From Candidatus Latescibacterota bacterium (GTDB lineage Bacteria; Latescibacterota; UBA2968; UBA8231), in contig JAGWBY010000057.1 of the NCBI GenBank assembly GCA_021295675.1, forward strand, positions 1-25,587: DNA of 25,587 nucleotides, written 5' to 3'. The notes beneath the pieces were generated by a model. That model had not been told where the DNA came from. It searched no databases and saw only the letters and a list, made by a program, of their open reading frames with translations. Of this stretch, positions 15,997 through 23,858 are shown piece after piece (the first letter of the stretch is position 1; each line of letters begins with the position of its first letter). The translations under genes and the position numbers were made by a program.

Positions 15997-16383
15997 TCGA
16001 AGGTATCCAAAGTCGCGGCTGAGCCAAGTCAGGATGAGAATCGCTTTTCCAATACAAGTAGCGATACTGCCCCACAAACAGAAGAACTGGGCTTCAGAAT
16101 GGAAAGTGCGCCACAAGATTCACTGGTGAAATTTGTGTACTGGATTCCAGCAACGGTTTATTCAGACTCTGTCTTTGTAGAACTCGAGTTTTTTACTGCT
16201 ACTGCTGGGGGCATAAAAGTAGCGCAGCCTGTCAATAGAACACACAATCCCGGCTCATATACTGGATCCTTGTCTAAACGGGGACTTCCCGACGGATTAT
16301 ACGTTGCGAGATTGAGAGCAGATCGACGATCAGACAAAGCTGTGATGCAGGTCTTGAATCTGATTTGGACTAATAGAAAGTGA
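15841..16383 (+). CDS. Chimeric BlaI'-'BlaR1 membrane-anchored protein, 180 aa
   Basis: Starts at ATG 15841 with AGGA six nucleotides upstream. The first 9 residues (MATRNKPDK) match the BlaI start. The next about 42 match BlaR1 fourth-helix sequence (RRTLGGGARRMGTR then VLAVVLLCPLVAATLPSCG), giving an inner-membrane anchor or lipoprotein-like signal. Then comes SKVAAEPSQDE, still similar to BlaR1, and a unique tail with VFVELEFFTATAGGIKVAQP and PDGLYVARLRADR that resembles a FlgD-like Ig domain. HTH, protease and ExbD-like parts are missing. It is the first gene behind the operator-promoter region, hence regulated, and overlaps the thioredoxin ORF by GTGA if the latter starts at 16380. Possible role: a sensor-domain accessory or decoy of the BlaR1 system (inference). 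Confidence 0.7.
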   Translation: MATRNKPDKNLTLRTRRTLGGGARRMGTRACVLAVVLLCPLVAATLPSCGATSKVSKVAAEPSQDENRFSNTSSDTAPQTEELGFRMESAPQDSLVKFVYWIPATVYSDSVFVELEFFTATAGGIKVAQPVNRTHNPGSYTGSLSKRGLPDGLYVARLRADRRSDKAVMQVLNLIWTNRK

Positions 16384-16391
16384 GGTTTAGG

Positions 16392-17669
16392 ATGTATTTC
16401 GACAAGTGCAGACTGGTAGCGAGTCTGGTGATGTGCCTAGTTGTATATTCTCTGTGTTTTGCACAACAGCTAACCCATTCAACAGAAGAGATGAAGCGGT
16501 TTCGCCAATTTGAGCAAGGATACTTCTCTTCCAAGACTGCAGAGCAGTATTGGGAAGGCATTTTGGGACTTGAGCAATTGCTTGCGGACTATCCCAACAC
16601 CTTTCTGAAAGGCGATATCTCCATTACACTGTTGAATTATTACCAACAGGTCACTAATGATCCACATCTGTTGATTGAGCTGTCTGAAGAAATGCTCGCA
16701 TTGCGAATGTATTCCCACAGTGCTTATGAAGCTGCTGCTCGGGTATTTGTGGACAAGCAGGTTCGATCTGATAAAACGCTTCTATATGCACAGAACGCAT
16801 TAAAAGGAGCATTACAGAACCAAGAAAAATGGGAAAATTACGGAAAAAGAGAACTGCGCTGTCGCGCTCTATTGGCGCGTGCTTACCAACTCGTCGGGCA
16901 ACACGATCAAGCTGTCGCAGAAATGAAGACCGTGATTCGCGGCTGGCAAACTCGAAGAGATTTAGGCGACCTGGAACTGGCATCTAAGCAGTTTAAAGTA
17001 GATCGAGCAAAGGTCACTTTGCTGCGGATTTATATTGATCAAAAAGCCTGGAGCCAAGCTTATGAACTCGCCTCAGAATTATTGCTAACTTCAGTTGTGC
17101 GTCGAGATGTGGCGGAATTGTGGAGCCAGGCTTATGTGGGGAAATTTGGCTCAGGTGCCGGGATGAGCAAAGCCTATGCTTCCTCAAAGGCCGAGTGGGA
17201 TGAGAAAATTATCCAGCGCGTTGAAAATGAGCGAATTTCGCGACCTGCACCGACCCTTGCGGTGCAAAAGCTGGATGGCGAGAAGATCACCTCAGCAGAT
17301 TTACAGGGCAGAGCCGTGGTGGTGACATTTTGGGCGGGGTGGTGTAGCCCGTGCATTGAAGAATTGCCCTATCTGCAAAAACTCAAGGAGCAATTTTACG
17401 AGCAAAATGTTGAATTTTTAGCGGTCAATATTGACCGAGATTCTTCAGGACGCAGAGATAGGGTGGCGAACTTTCGCTACCAGAGTGCACCAGATTTAAC
17501 ATTTGTATTGGGTGATTCGGAAATGCGAGAGGCGTTTGGTTCTAACGAGATTCCCTATACGTGTATTATTGATCAGGACGGACAGATTCGCTATGAACGC
17601 AAGGGATTAGGCACTGACTTTAGCACGGCAATGGCGCATCAGTTGCAGTGGGTGTTAGCAGAAAATTGA
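16392..17669 (+). CDS. TlpA-like thioredoxin with N-terminal helical repeat region, 425 aa
   Basis: Exported thiol-disulfide protein. A signal or anchor segment (LVASLVMCLVVYSLCFAQQ) is followed by about 250 residues of TPR-like helices (for example LRCRALLARAYQLVGQHDQA), then an AhpC/TSA-TlpA domain: PAPTLAVQKLDGEKITSADL, VVVTFWAGWCSPCIEELPYL with the CSPC active site (about residues 318-321), VEFLAVNIDRD, and the cis-Pro region NEIPYTCIIDQDG. ATG 16392 has GAGG six nucleotides upstream; a GTG at 16380 overlapping the preceding stop (GTGA) is the alternative. It lies between the chimeric gene and blaI (11 bp before its ATG). Composition is AT-richer than blaI/blaR1. Likely senses or repairs envelope redox damage under BlaI control. 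Confidence 0.85.
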   Translation: MYFDKCRLVASLVMCLVVYSLCFAQQLTHSTEEMKRFRQFEQGYFSSKTAEQYWEGILGLEQLLADYPNTFLKGDISITLLNYYQQVTNDPHLLIELSEEMLALRMYSHSAYEAAARVFVDKQVRSDKTLLYAQNALKGALQNQEKWENYGKRELRCRALLARAYQLVGQHDQAVAEMKTVIRGWQTRRDLGDLELASKQFKVDRAKVTLLRIYIDQKAWSQAYELASELLLTSVVRRDVAELWSQAYVGKFGSGAGMSKAYASSKAEWDEKIIQRVENERISRPAPTLAVQKLDGEKITSADLQGRAVVVTFWAGWCSPCIEELPYLQKLKEQFYEQNVEFLAVNIDRDSSGRRDRVANFRYQSAPDLTFVLGDSEMREAFGSNEIPYTCIIDQDGQIRYERKGLGTDFSTAMAHQLQWVLAEN

Positions 17670-17680
17670 AAGGACTTGCC

Positions 17681-18088
17681 ATGGCGACCAGAGACAAACC
17701 CGACAAAAAGCTAACCCCGCTCGAAACGCTCATTATGAACGTCCTGTGGGACGAGTCGCCCGCGGCCGTCAAACAGGTGCAAGAGCGGCTAACGTCCGTC
17801 AAGCCGATGGCCTACAATACCGTGCTGACCATCATGCGCATCCTGCGCGATAAGGGCTTTGTGGTCTCAGAGCGAGAAGGCCGTTCCGATCTCTATCGCC
17901 CAGTGGTCACGCGCGAGGATATGGGGCGGCGCTCGCTGGGCGAAGTCATCGACTCGTTCTTTGCCGGCTCGGCTGAAGCGCTGGTCAGTCAACTGCTAGA
18001 TGGCCAGTCGCTCACTGACGAGGAGTTGACGGCGATCCGAGCGGAGTTGGACCGAACCCTCAAGAGCAGAAAAGGAGACCAGCGATGA
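17681..18088 (+). CDS. blaI: BlaI/MecI/CopY-family transcriptional repressor, 135 aa
   Basis: Winged-helix repressor: LTPLETLIMNVLWDESPAAV, VQERLTSVKPMAYNTVLTIM (recognition helix AYNTVLTIMRIL), LRDKGFVVSEREGRSDLYRP wing, then a C-terminal dimerisation region FFAGSAEALVSQLLD and LTDEELTAIRAELDR. BlaI family dimers bind palindromes near their promoter and are inactivated by cleavage by the partner metalloprotease. ATG 17681 has AGGA six nucleotides upstream; the longer ORF to 17648 is not needed. The stop overlaps blaR1 by ATGA. The twin palindromes at 15766-15829 are its likely operators. The role in beta-lactam resistance is not implied: no beta-lactamase is seen. Confidence 0.9.
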   Translation: MATRDKPDKKLTPLETLIMNVLWDESPAAVKQVQERLTSVKPMAYNTVLTIMRILRDKGFVVSEREGRSDLYRPVVTREDMGRRSLGEVIDSFFAGSAEALVSQLLDGQSLTDEELTAIRAELDRTLKSRKGDQR

Positions 18089-19902
18089 ATACGGCTTTGA
18101 ACGAGTTAGGCAGCCAACTATTCGGCTGGTTCGGTCAGCTAAGTATCGAACTAGCGGCGCTAGCGGTCTTAGTCCTAGTGGCCAGTCGCCTGTTGCCGAT
18201 CAAGTCGCCGGCCTTGCGCCACCTGCTGTGGGCTATTGTGCTGCTTAAGCCGCTCGTCTCCATCGCGGTCAGCTCGCCCTATACGCTATTCACACCGTTC
18301 GCGTCCCTCTTGGAATCCAGTCAGGACACCCTCGCATTCTCGCCTGTCGAGTACCCAACGATGCAAGTAGCGGCTTCTCCGACAATTGCCACAAGCAGTG
18401 TGCCGCTTACTACATCCGGTTGGGGAGCGATACTGTGGATAGTAGGCGCAGCGCTGCTCATCGGGCGGATTCTGATCGGCTACGGCATCGTCTGGTGCTT
18501 GAGGCATCAGGTGCAAGTGCGGCACGACGGACCACTTTCCGACGCCCTGCGGCAAGCGCGTCTAACCCTCGACTGCTATTCCAAGGTCGAGGTGGCAATC
18601 TCCCCTTCTATCAGTTCGCCGATGGCGCTGGGCATCCTGAGACCGATCATTGTTTTCCCCGCCGATCTCGCGAAAAAACTCAGCGCCGATAAACTCGCCT
18701 TGATCCTCATGCACGAGCTGGCACACGTGCGCCGTTGGGACAACTTCACAATGCTGCTGCATCGACTAGTCTCCGCCGTATTGTTCTTCCATCCCGCCGT
18801 GTGGCTGTGCGGTCGCATGTTGCGGCGGGAAGCCGAACAGGCCTGCGACGATCTCGTCGTATGCGCCACCGGCCGCTCAGAAGCCTATGCGCGCGGCCTA
18901 GCTCACGTCGCCGAACGAGCGGCTCACTTAAACCCTTTAATACGGAGAATCCCCACGATGAACGCCTTTGCAGCAACCGAATCGGATTTGGCGCTGAGAA
19001 TCCGCAGGGCGCTTGGCGGCAGTGCGCGCCGGATGGGCACGCGGGCGCGCGTGTTGGCGGCAGTACTGCTATGCCCCCTAGCCGCCGTGACGCTGCCTTC
19101 TTGTGGCACTACCCACAACAGCGCGGGTGGAGATCCATCAGTGTCCAAAGCCGCGGCTGAGTCGATTCGGGATGAAAAGCTCTTTATCGTCGTGGATCAA
19201 GACGGCAATATGAAGCTGAAAACCGACAAGTCGGTGACCTTTGCGACACTTAAAGAAGAACTGCAGGCCAAGAGACAACTGCTGGATGACAACACGATGA
19301 TTATCATCCAAGGAGACGAACGCTCCACGCACGAACAAATCGCCCAGATCATGGATATCGCCCGCCAAGTAGGGATCGTCGATCAGGTAGTGGCCACGGA
19401 GCCGCAACAGGCGAAGGGCCAAGGCGCGGCTAAGCCAAGTCGGGATGACGGAATCTGGCTGAAAGCGATGAGCACCGATCCAGACGAATGGTCCGACGAA
19501 CTCAAAACCCAGCTTCTCATACTCAAACCCGGTAGCACTATTGAAGAAATCGCCGAGAAAATCCGCAAGCGAAGGCTTTGGCGAGAGGCCAAGGAGACCT
19601 ATCCAGACGATTGGTCTGACGAACTGAAAGCCCAGCTTCTCACGCTCAAAACCGACAGCCTTTCGTATGAAATAATAGCTATCGCTGAATCGGCTGAATT
19701 AGTTGTTTATAGTTCAATCGGAGAGCCCGTTCGAACCTTTGTTTTAGGCCCTCAGAATCCTGGCAAATATCACATCGTCTGGGACGGGCGGGACGATGCT
19801 GGCCGCGAGCTTGGCAGCGGCGTGTACTTCTATAGGTTGAAAACCAACCCAGAAGAAGCGTCAGACTGGCGGATAGCGGGCAAGACGATGTTGGTGAGAT
19901 AA
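18085..19902 (+). CDS. BlaR1-like M56 metalloprotease with ExbD/TolR-like and FlgD-like sensor domains, 605 aa
   Basis: Integral membrane zinc protease that would cleave BlaI on signal. Membrane segments lie near 20-36, 42-64, 112-138 and 322-339. The zinc motif is MHELAHVRRWDN (HELAH at 210-214), with downstream RREAEQACDDLVV supplying the third ligand Glu. After the fourth helix (VLAAVLLCPLAAVTLPSCG) there is no penicillin-binding domain. Instead residues about 364-440, LFIVVDQDGNMKL, TFATLKEEL, TMIIIQGDERST and IMDIARQVGIVDQVVATEP, match the periplasmic ExbD/TolR fold. A twofold DPDEWSDELKTQLLIL-type repeat (465-480, 507-521) follows, then a FlgD-Ig-like end (PGKYHIVWDGRDDAG, SGVYFYRLKT). 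ATGA overlap with blaI. The signal is unknown; the architecture suggests envelope stress or peptidoglycan sensing. Confidence 0.88.
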   Translation: MNTALNELGSQLFGWFGQLSIELAALAVLVLVASRLLPIKSPALRHLLWAIVLLKPLVSIAVSSPYTLFTPFASLLESSQDTLAFSPVEYPTMQVAASPTIATSSVPLTTSGWGAILWIVGAALLIGRILIGYGIVWCLRHQVQVRHDGPLSDALRQARLTLDCYSKVEVAISPSISSPMALGILRPIIVFPADLAKKLSADKLALILMHELAHVRRWDNFTMLLHRLVSAVLFFHPAVWLCGRMLRREAEQACDDLVVCATGRSEAYARGLAHVAERAAHLNPLIRRIPTMNAFAATESDLALRIRRALGGSARRMGTRARVLAAVLLCPLAAVTLPSCGTTHNSAGGDPSVSKAAAESIRDEKLFIVVDQDGNMKLKTDKSVTFATLKEELQAKRQLLDDNTMIIIQGDERSTHEQIAQIMDIARQVGIVDQVVATEPQQAKGQGAAKPSRDDGIWLKAMSTDPDEWSDELKTQLLILKPGSTIEEIAEKIRKRRLWREAKETYPDDWSDELKAQLLTLKTDSLSYEIIAIAESAELVVYSSIGEPVRTFVLGPQNPGKYHIVWDGRDDAGRELGSGVYFYRLKTNPEEASDWRIAGKTMLVR

Positions 19903-20007
19903 CCATCAGACCGTTGGTCGGTACGCGATGCTTGCACTTAACCCGAGAATTGGCTGATCGTATTATGCCGACACAACGAGGAAAGTCCAACTGACCGTCG
20001 CCGCATA

Positions 20008-21155
20008 CTATACCAACTCCCCAATATCCCGCCATCCCAAGACGATGCCGTGGGCGCGTTCCTGGCGATCCTCCCCACCGTAGATCAGATAGTAGTCCTG
20101 CTCCACCGGCAAGGCCGTCGCCAATTTCCTATAGTAGCGCAAGCCCTTGAACTGGTCCGTCCCCAGCGTCACGCCCGCCTTGATTTCGATCACCTGCCGC
20201 CGCCCGCACCGCTCGTAGAGCAAGTCTAACTCGTTGCCGATGTTGTCGCGCCAGAAGTAGAGGTCTGGACGGCGGCCCGCGTTGACGTGCTGTTTGACCA
20301 CCTCGGCGACGACCCAATTCTCAAAAATCGCCCCGCGTAAATAGTGGGTGGCGAGTTGGTCGGCCGACTCCAGCCCCAAAAGCGAGCACAGCAGGCCCGT
20401 GTCGTAGAAGTAGAGCTTGGGCGACTTGATGAGCCGCTTGGCAAAATTCTCGTGATGCGGATAGAGCAGGAAGATACCGAAATCCAAGCGCGCACCGTCT
20501 TGTAGTTAATCCCCAGATCGTTGCCGAGGCCGCTCAAGTCGAGCAACTGTCCGGCCCGCCCAGCACAGACCCGCAAAAAGCGCTGGAAGGCGCTCAGATC
20601 GCCGATATTGCGCAGGCTCCTCACGTCGCGTTCGACATAGGTTTGGATATAGGCCGGATAATAGTCGAGCGGAGCGACACCGCGATCATAGAGGACGGGA
20701 TAGCCGCCTTTGAAAAGGTTTTCGTCCAAGCTTAAATCGGCGTTAGTCGCAAGCTCCTGTTGAGAAAAGGGCAGCAGCGTGTGCAAGGCGACGCGTCCGG
20801 CCAGCGATTGGCTGACTTGCTCCAGCAGCAAGAAATTCTGCGAACCCGTAAGGACGAATTGGCCCATAGCGCCGCGCTCATCTACCAAGACCTGCAAATA
20901 GGAAAACAACGCCGGCACCTTCTGCGCCTCGTCGATTATTAACCCCCGGCCTTCATGCCTCTCAAGAAAACGCCGTGGATCTTCTTCGGCGGCTAAACGA
21001 TCGTCGAGTCGTTCGAGATTGACATAGGCGTAGTCGGGGAAAACCTCGCGCACGAGCGTAGTCTTGCCCGACTGACGCGGCCCGGAGACCGAGAGGATTG
21101 GATAGAGCTGGGCCAGTTTTTCGAGCTGGGAACTGAGTTGACGTTGGATATACAT
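20008..21155 (-). pseudogene. AAA_14/DUF4143 ATP-binding protein, frameshifted
   Basis: Typical about 390-residue P-loop protein of unknown function, often mobile and multi-copy. N-terminal half: Walker A SVSGPRQSGKTTLVREVF, Walker B GRGLIIDEAQKVP, sensor FVLTGSQNFLLLE, and YVERDVRSLRNIGDLSAFQR. C-terminal DUF4143 half: RLIKSPKLYFYDTGLLCSLL, LRGAIFENWVVAE, ELDLLYERCGRRQVIEIKAG. The halves are in different frames. At 20473-20486 the text reads TGGATTTCGGTATC, whereas homologues have WISVLEASF...; removing 19 nt between two TTCGGT copies would give exactly this, and adding 19 nt restores a length divisible by three. Convergent with blaR1 across about 100 bp that hold no gene. Confidence 0.88.
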
Positions 21156-21231
21156 TCTTTACAATATAGGATTTGAAATACTATTTTGTAAATAAATTTG
21201 TAATAATGTTTGCCTTTGAAAGAGGTAAAAG
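21156..21231. promoter_or_regulatory. AT-rich divergent intergenic region
   Basis: 76 bp of strongly AT-rich sequence between the divergent DUF4143 ATPase and the glycosidase. Minus strand: TTTACA followed 18 bp later by TATATT just before the ATPase ATG. Plus strand: several TAATAA/TAAATA-like -10 candidates, then AGAGGT before the glycosidase GTG. Exact starts cannot be fixed by eye. Confidence 0.4.
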
Positions 21232-23691
21232 GTGCCAATAGTTAGACAAGTTTTACAGGTAGTGATTCTCATAGTTATCTTTTCGCTCGGCGCAGCTTCC
21301 GCTGAATCTACCCAAAACTTGGAGACAAACATGGTCGAACGTTGGGGCGTGTATGAACTCACGCTAACCGGACCGGCGACGGGCAATCCATTCGTCGATG
21401 TCGAATTGACAGCAGAATTTGCACTAAACGGTCGCGTCTTCGAGCCACACGGGTTTTACGATGGAGACGGCGTGTACAAAATTCGCTTCATGCCCGATGC
21501 GGTCGGCGAATGGACGTACATAACGAAAAGCAACCACGCCGCCCTTGACGGCCAGACCGGCCAGTTTACGTGCGTTGCACCATCCGCAGACAATCACGGA
21601 CCCGTGCGCGTTCACAACGACTTCTACTTCCAGTATGCCGACGGAACACCCTATCACCAGTTCGGGACAACCTGTTACGCTTGGGCGCATCAAGGGGAGG
21701 CAATGGAGGAACAGACGCTCCAAACCCTCGCCAATGCACCGTTCAACAAGCTGCGGATGTGCATCTTTCCCAAGGATTACGTGTACAACAAAAACGAGCC
21801 GATCTACTATCCATTCGAAGGCACGCCGCTGAAAGATTGGGACTTCACGCGATTTAATCCCGAGTTCTGGCGTCACTTTGAGCAGCGCGTTGGCGATCTT
21901 TTGCACCTTGGTATTGAAGCCGATTTAATCCTATTTCACACCTACGATCGCTGGGATTTCGAAAACATGGACGCGGCCAGTGACGACCGCTACATCCGCT
22001 ACGCCGTCGCTCGGTTAGCGGCCTTCCGCAACGTGTGGTGGTCGCTGGCCAATGAATACGACTTCATGCCAGCGAAAGAAGAATCAGACTGGGATCGGTT
22101 TTTCCAAATCATCCGCGACCACGACCCATATCAGCGGCTGCGCGGAATTCACAATGGGCGGCGCTGGTACGACCACAGCAAGCCGTGGGTGACGCACACC
22201 AGTATTCAAACCTCCAACATGGAACACGGCATCCGCTATCGCAGCCAATACCAAAAGCCCGTGATTTACGACGAGTGCCGCTACGAGGGCGACGTTCCGC
22301 AAGGGTGGGGCAATATCAGCGCGCAGCAGATGGTGCAACACTTTTGGGCGGGGACTGTTGCCGGCTGCTACGTCGGGCACGGGGAAACGTACAAACATCC
22401 CGAAGACCTACTTTGGTGGGCAAAAGGCGGCGTACTGCACGGCGAAAGCCCGCAGCGGATCGCATTCCTCAAATCGTTTATGGCCGCCGCGCCAGCATTT
22501 GACGAGCTCGAACCGATTGGCGACGACAGCGGGCGGTATGTCCTCGCCAAACCCGGGGAATACTATCTCGTTTACACCACCAACCCGCAGACGATAATCC
22601 TCGAATTGTCGGGCAATCAACCGTATAAAATCGACGGCGTCGATACGTGGAACATGGAAGTCGTCCCCATTGGCACGGCACAGCCGGGAGCATATACATT
22701 CGCTGCCCCATACAGCGACTTTGCCTATCGCTTTACGCCGTATGCACCGGGCGAGAAAATCCGCCCAGAAGCCAAAGCATCAGCCGATGTACTCCAAGGC
22801 AATGCACCACTCGCAGTAACATTTTCCGCCGCGGGCGATTTGCAACATCACTGGGATTTTGGCGACGGGACAACCGCTAGCGAATCGAACCCAACGCACG
22901 TGTACGAAAACTTCGGCCAATACACCGCAACGCTCACAGTTACTGACGCAGAAGGCACAACATCCACTACAGCACTCGCAATTAACGTGCTCCCCCAAGC
23001 CCCAGCGGACATCGGCAAATACACCACATTCCCCGGCTCGCACGACGGTCTCGTTTTTCTCTGGGAAACCGCCGATAGCGACAACGCGATTCTCGAAGCC
23101 AGCGGAGAAGCGACACACATTTGCGAGATCGAAGCACGCGCCGGCGCAACCATCGCTGAAGACGGACAAATGGAGCTGACCAACGGCGCATTCGTCGCCA
23201 AGAATGCTGCCGACTGGGTGCTCTCATCATGTCAGCAAAGCAATCAATTAACGATTGAGTGCTTGGTTACAACGGACAATCTAGATCAGAGCGGCCCAGC
23301 GCGTATTGTCTCGTTTTCACAGGACGCCACCAATCGCAACTTCACCCTCGGTCAAGCGGGAAATCGCTTTGCCGTGAGAATTCGCACCCCGCGCACTGGG
23401 GCGAATGCACAAGGAGGCGAGTTTTCTTTTGGGACAATAGAGGCCGGAAAACCGACGCACGTAATCGTCAGCTATTTTCCGGGGAACATCTATTGCTACG
23501 TCGATGGAGCGTTGGTTTACTCCGGCAGTGGGATCCAAGGAGAGTTCAACAATTGGGAGTTATACCCACTGCTTTTCGGCGACGAAGCCAGCGGTGGCAG
23601 GGATTGGCACGGCAAGCTAAGCCGAGTGGCGATTTACAGCCGATTCGTTGGCTTGGAGGAAGCGGCACAGAAATTCAAAATGAGTAAGTGA
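21232..23691 (+). CDS. Secreted DUF5060/DUF4038 glycoside hydrolase with PKD and LamG-like domains, 819 aa
   Basis: N-terminal signal peptide (VLQVVILIVIFSLGAASAES, cleavage near residue 25). DUF5060 Ig-like domain at about 35-115 (VERWGVYELTLTG to YKIRFMPDAVGEWTY). DUF4038-type TIM barrel at about 125-425: DGTPYHQFGTTCYAWAHQ, NKLRMCIFPKDY, acid/base Glu275 in WWSLANEYDF, nucleophile Glu348 in PVIYDECRYEGDVP. A small C-cap follows, then a PKD domain at about 515-586 (HHWDFGDGTTASESNP, YTATLTVTDAEG) and a concanavalin/LamG-like domain at about 670-815 (GNIYCYVDGALVYSGSG). Related enzymes cleave plant side-chain sugars (for example GH140 apiosidase). GTG start with AGAGG upstream. The stop TGA is the first codon of the MITE-like element. 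Confidence 0.85.
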   Translation: MPIVRQVLQVVILIVIFSLGAASAESTQNLETNMVERWGVYELTLTGPATGNPFVDVELTAEFALNGRVFEPHGFYDGDGVYKIRFMPDAVGEWTYITKSNHAALDGQTGQFTCVAPSADNHGPVRVHNDFYFQYADGTPYHQFGTTCYAWAHQGEAMEEQTLQTLANAPFNKLRMCIFPKDYVYNKNEPIYYPFEGTPLKDWDFTRFNPEFWRHFEQRVGDLLHLGIEADLILFHTYDRWDFENMDAASDDRYIRYAVARLAAFRNVWWSLANEYDFMPAKEESDWDRFFQIIRDHDPYQRLRGIHNGRRWYDHSKPWVTHTSIQTSNMEHGIRYRSQYQKPVIYDECRYEGDVPQGWGNISAQQMVQHFWAGTVAGCYVGHGETYKHPEDLLWWAKGGVLHGESPQRIAFLKSFMAAAPAFDELEPIGDDSGRYVLAKPGEYYLVYTTNPQTIILELSGNQPYKIDGVDTWNMEVVPIGTAQPGAYTFAAPYSDFAYRFTPYAPGEKIRPEAKASADVLQGNAPLAVTFSAAGDLQHHWDFGDGTTASESNPTHVYENFGQYTATLTVTDAEGTTSTTALAINVLPQAPADIGKYTTFPGSHDGLVFLWETADSDNAILEASGEATHICEIEARAGATIAEDGQMELTNGAFVAKNAADWVLSSCQQSNQLTIECLVTTDNLDQSGPARIVSFSQDATNRNFTLGQAGNRFAVRIRTPRTGANAQGGEFSFGTIEAGKPTHVIVSYFPGNIYCYVDGALVYSGSGIQGEFNNWELYPLLFGDEASGGRDWHGKLSRVAIYSRFVGLEEAAQKFKMSK

Positions 23692-23839
23692 TGTTACGCA
23701 CAGGCCCGGGTATGAGATGCTTCGACTGCGCTGCGCTGCGCTCAGCATGACAGAGGCTGGCGTTCTCCTTCTTTTTCATGCTGAGCACAAGCGAAGCATC
23801 CTACACCTGAGAAGCCCGTGCGTAACGTCAGTGAGTAAG
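23681..23839. mobile_element. MITE-like element (23689-23830) with inverted ends and 8-bp direct flanks
   Basis: The ends are inverted repeats: left TGATGTTACGCACAGGC (23689-23705), right on the other strand TGACGTTACGCACGGGC (from 23830), two mismatches in 17. Inside, a second inverted pair, GATGCTTCGACTGCGCTG...CTCAGCATGA and TCATGCTGAGCACAAGCGAA...GCATC, can fold into a long hairpin. TGAGTAAG flanks both sides (23681-23688 and 23832-23839), as a target duplication would. Removing the element and one flank makes the glycosidase end KMSKGE-stop, two codons later than now. No transposase inside, so non-autonomous. The hairpin could also terminate both convergent transcripts. Confidence 0.75.
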
Positions 23840-23858
23840 GGCGAGTGAAAAAGGTTCT

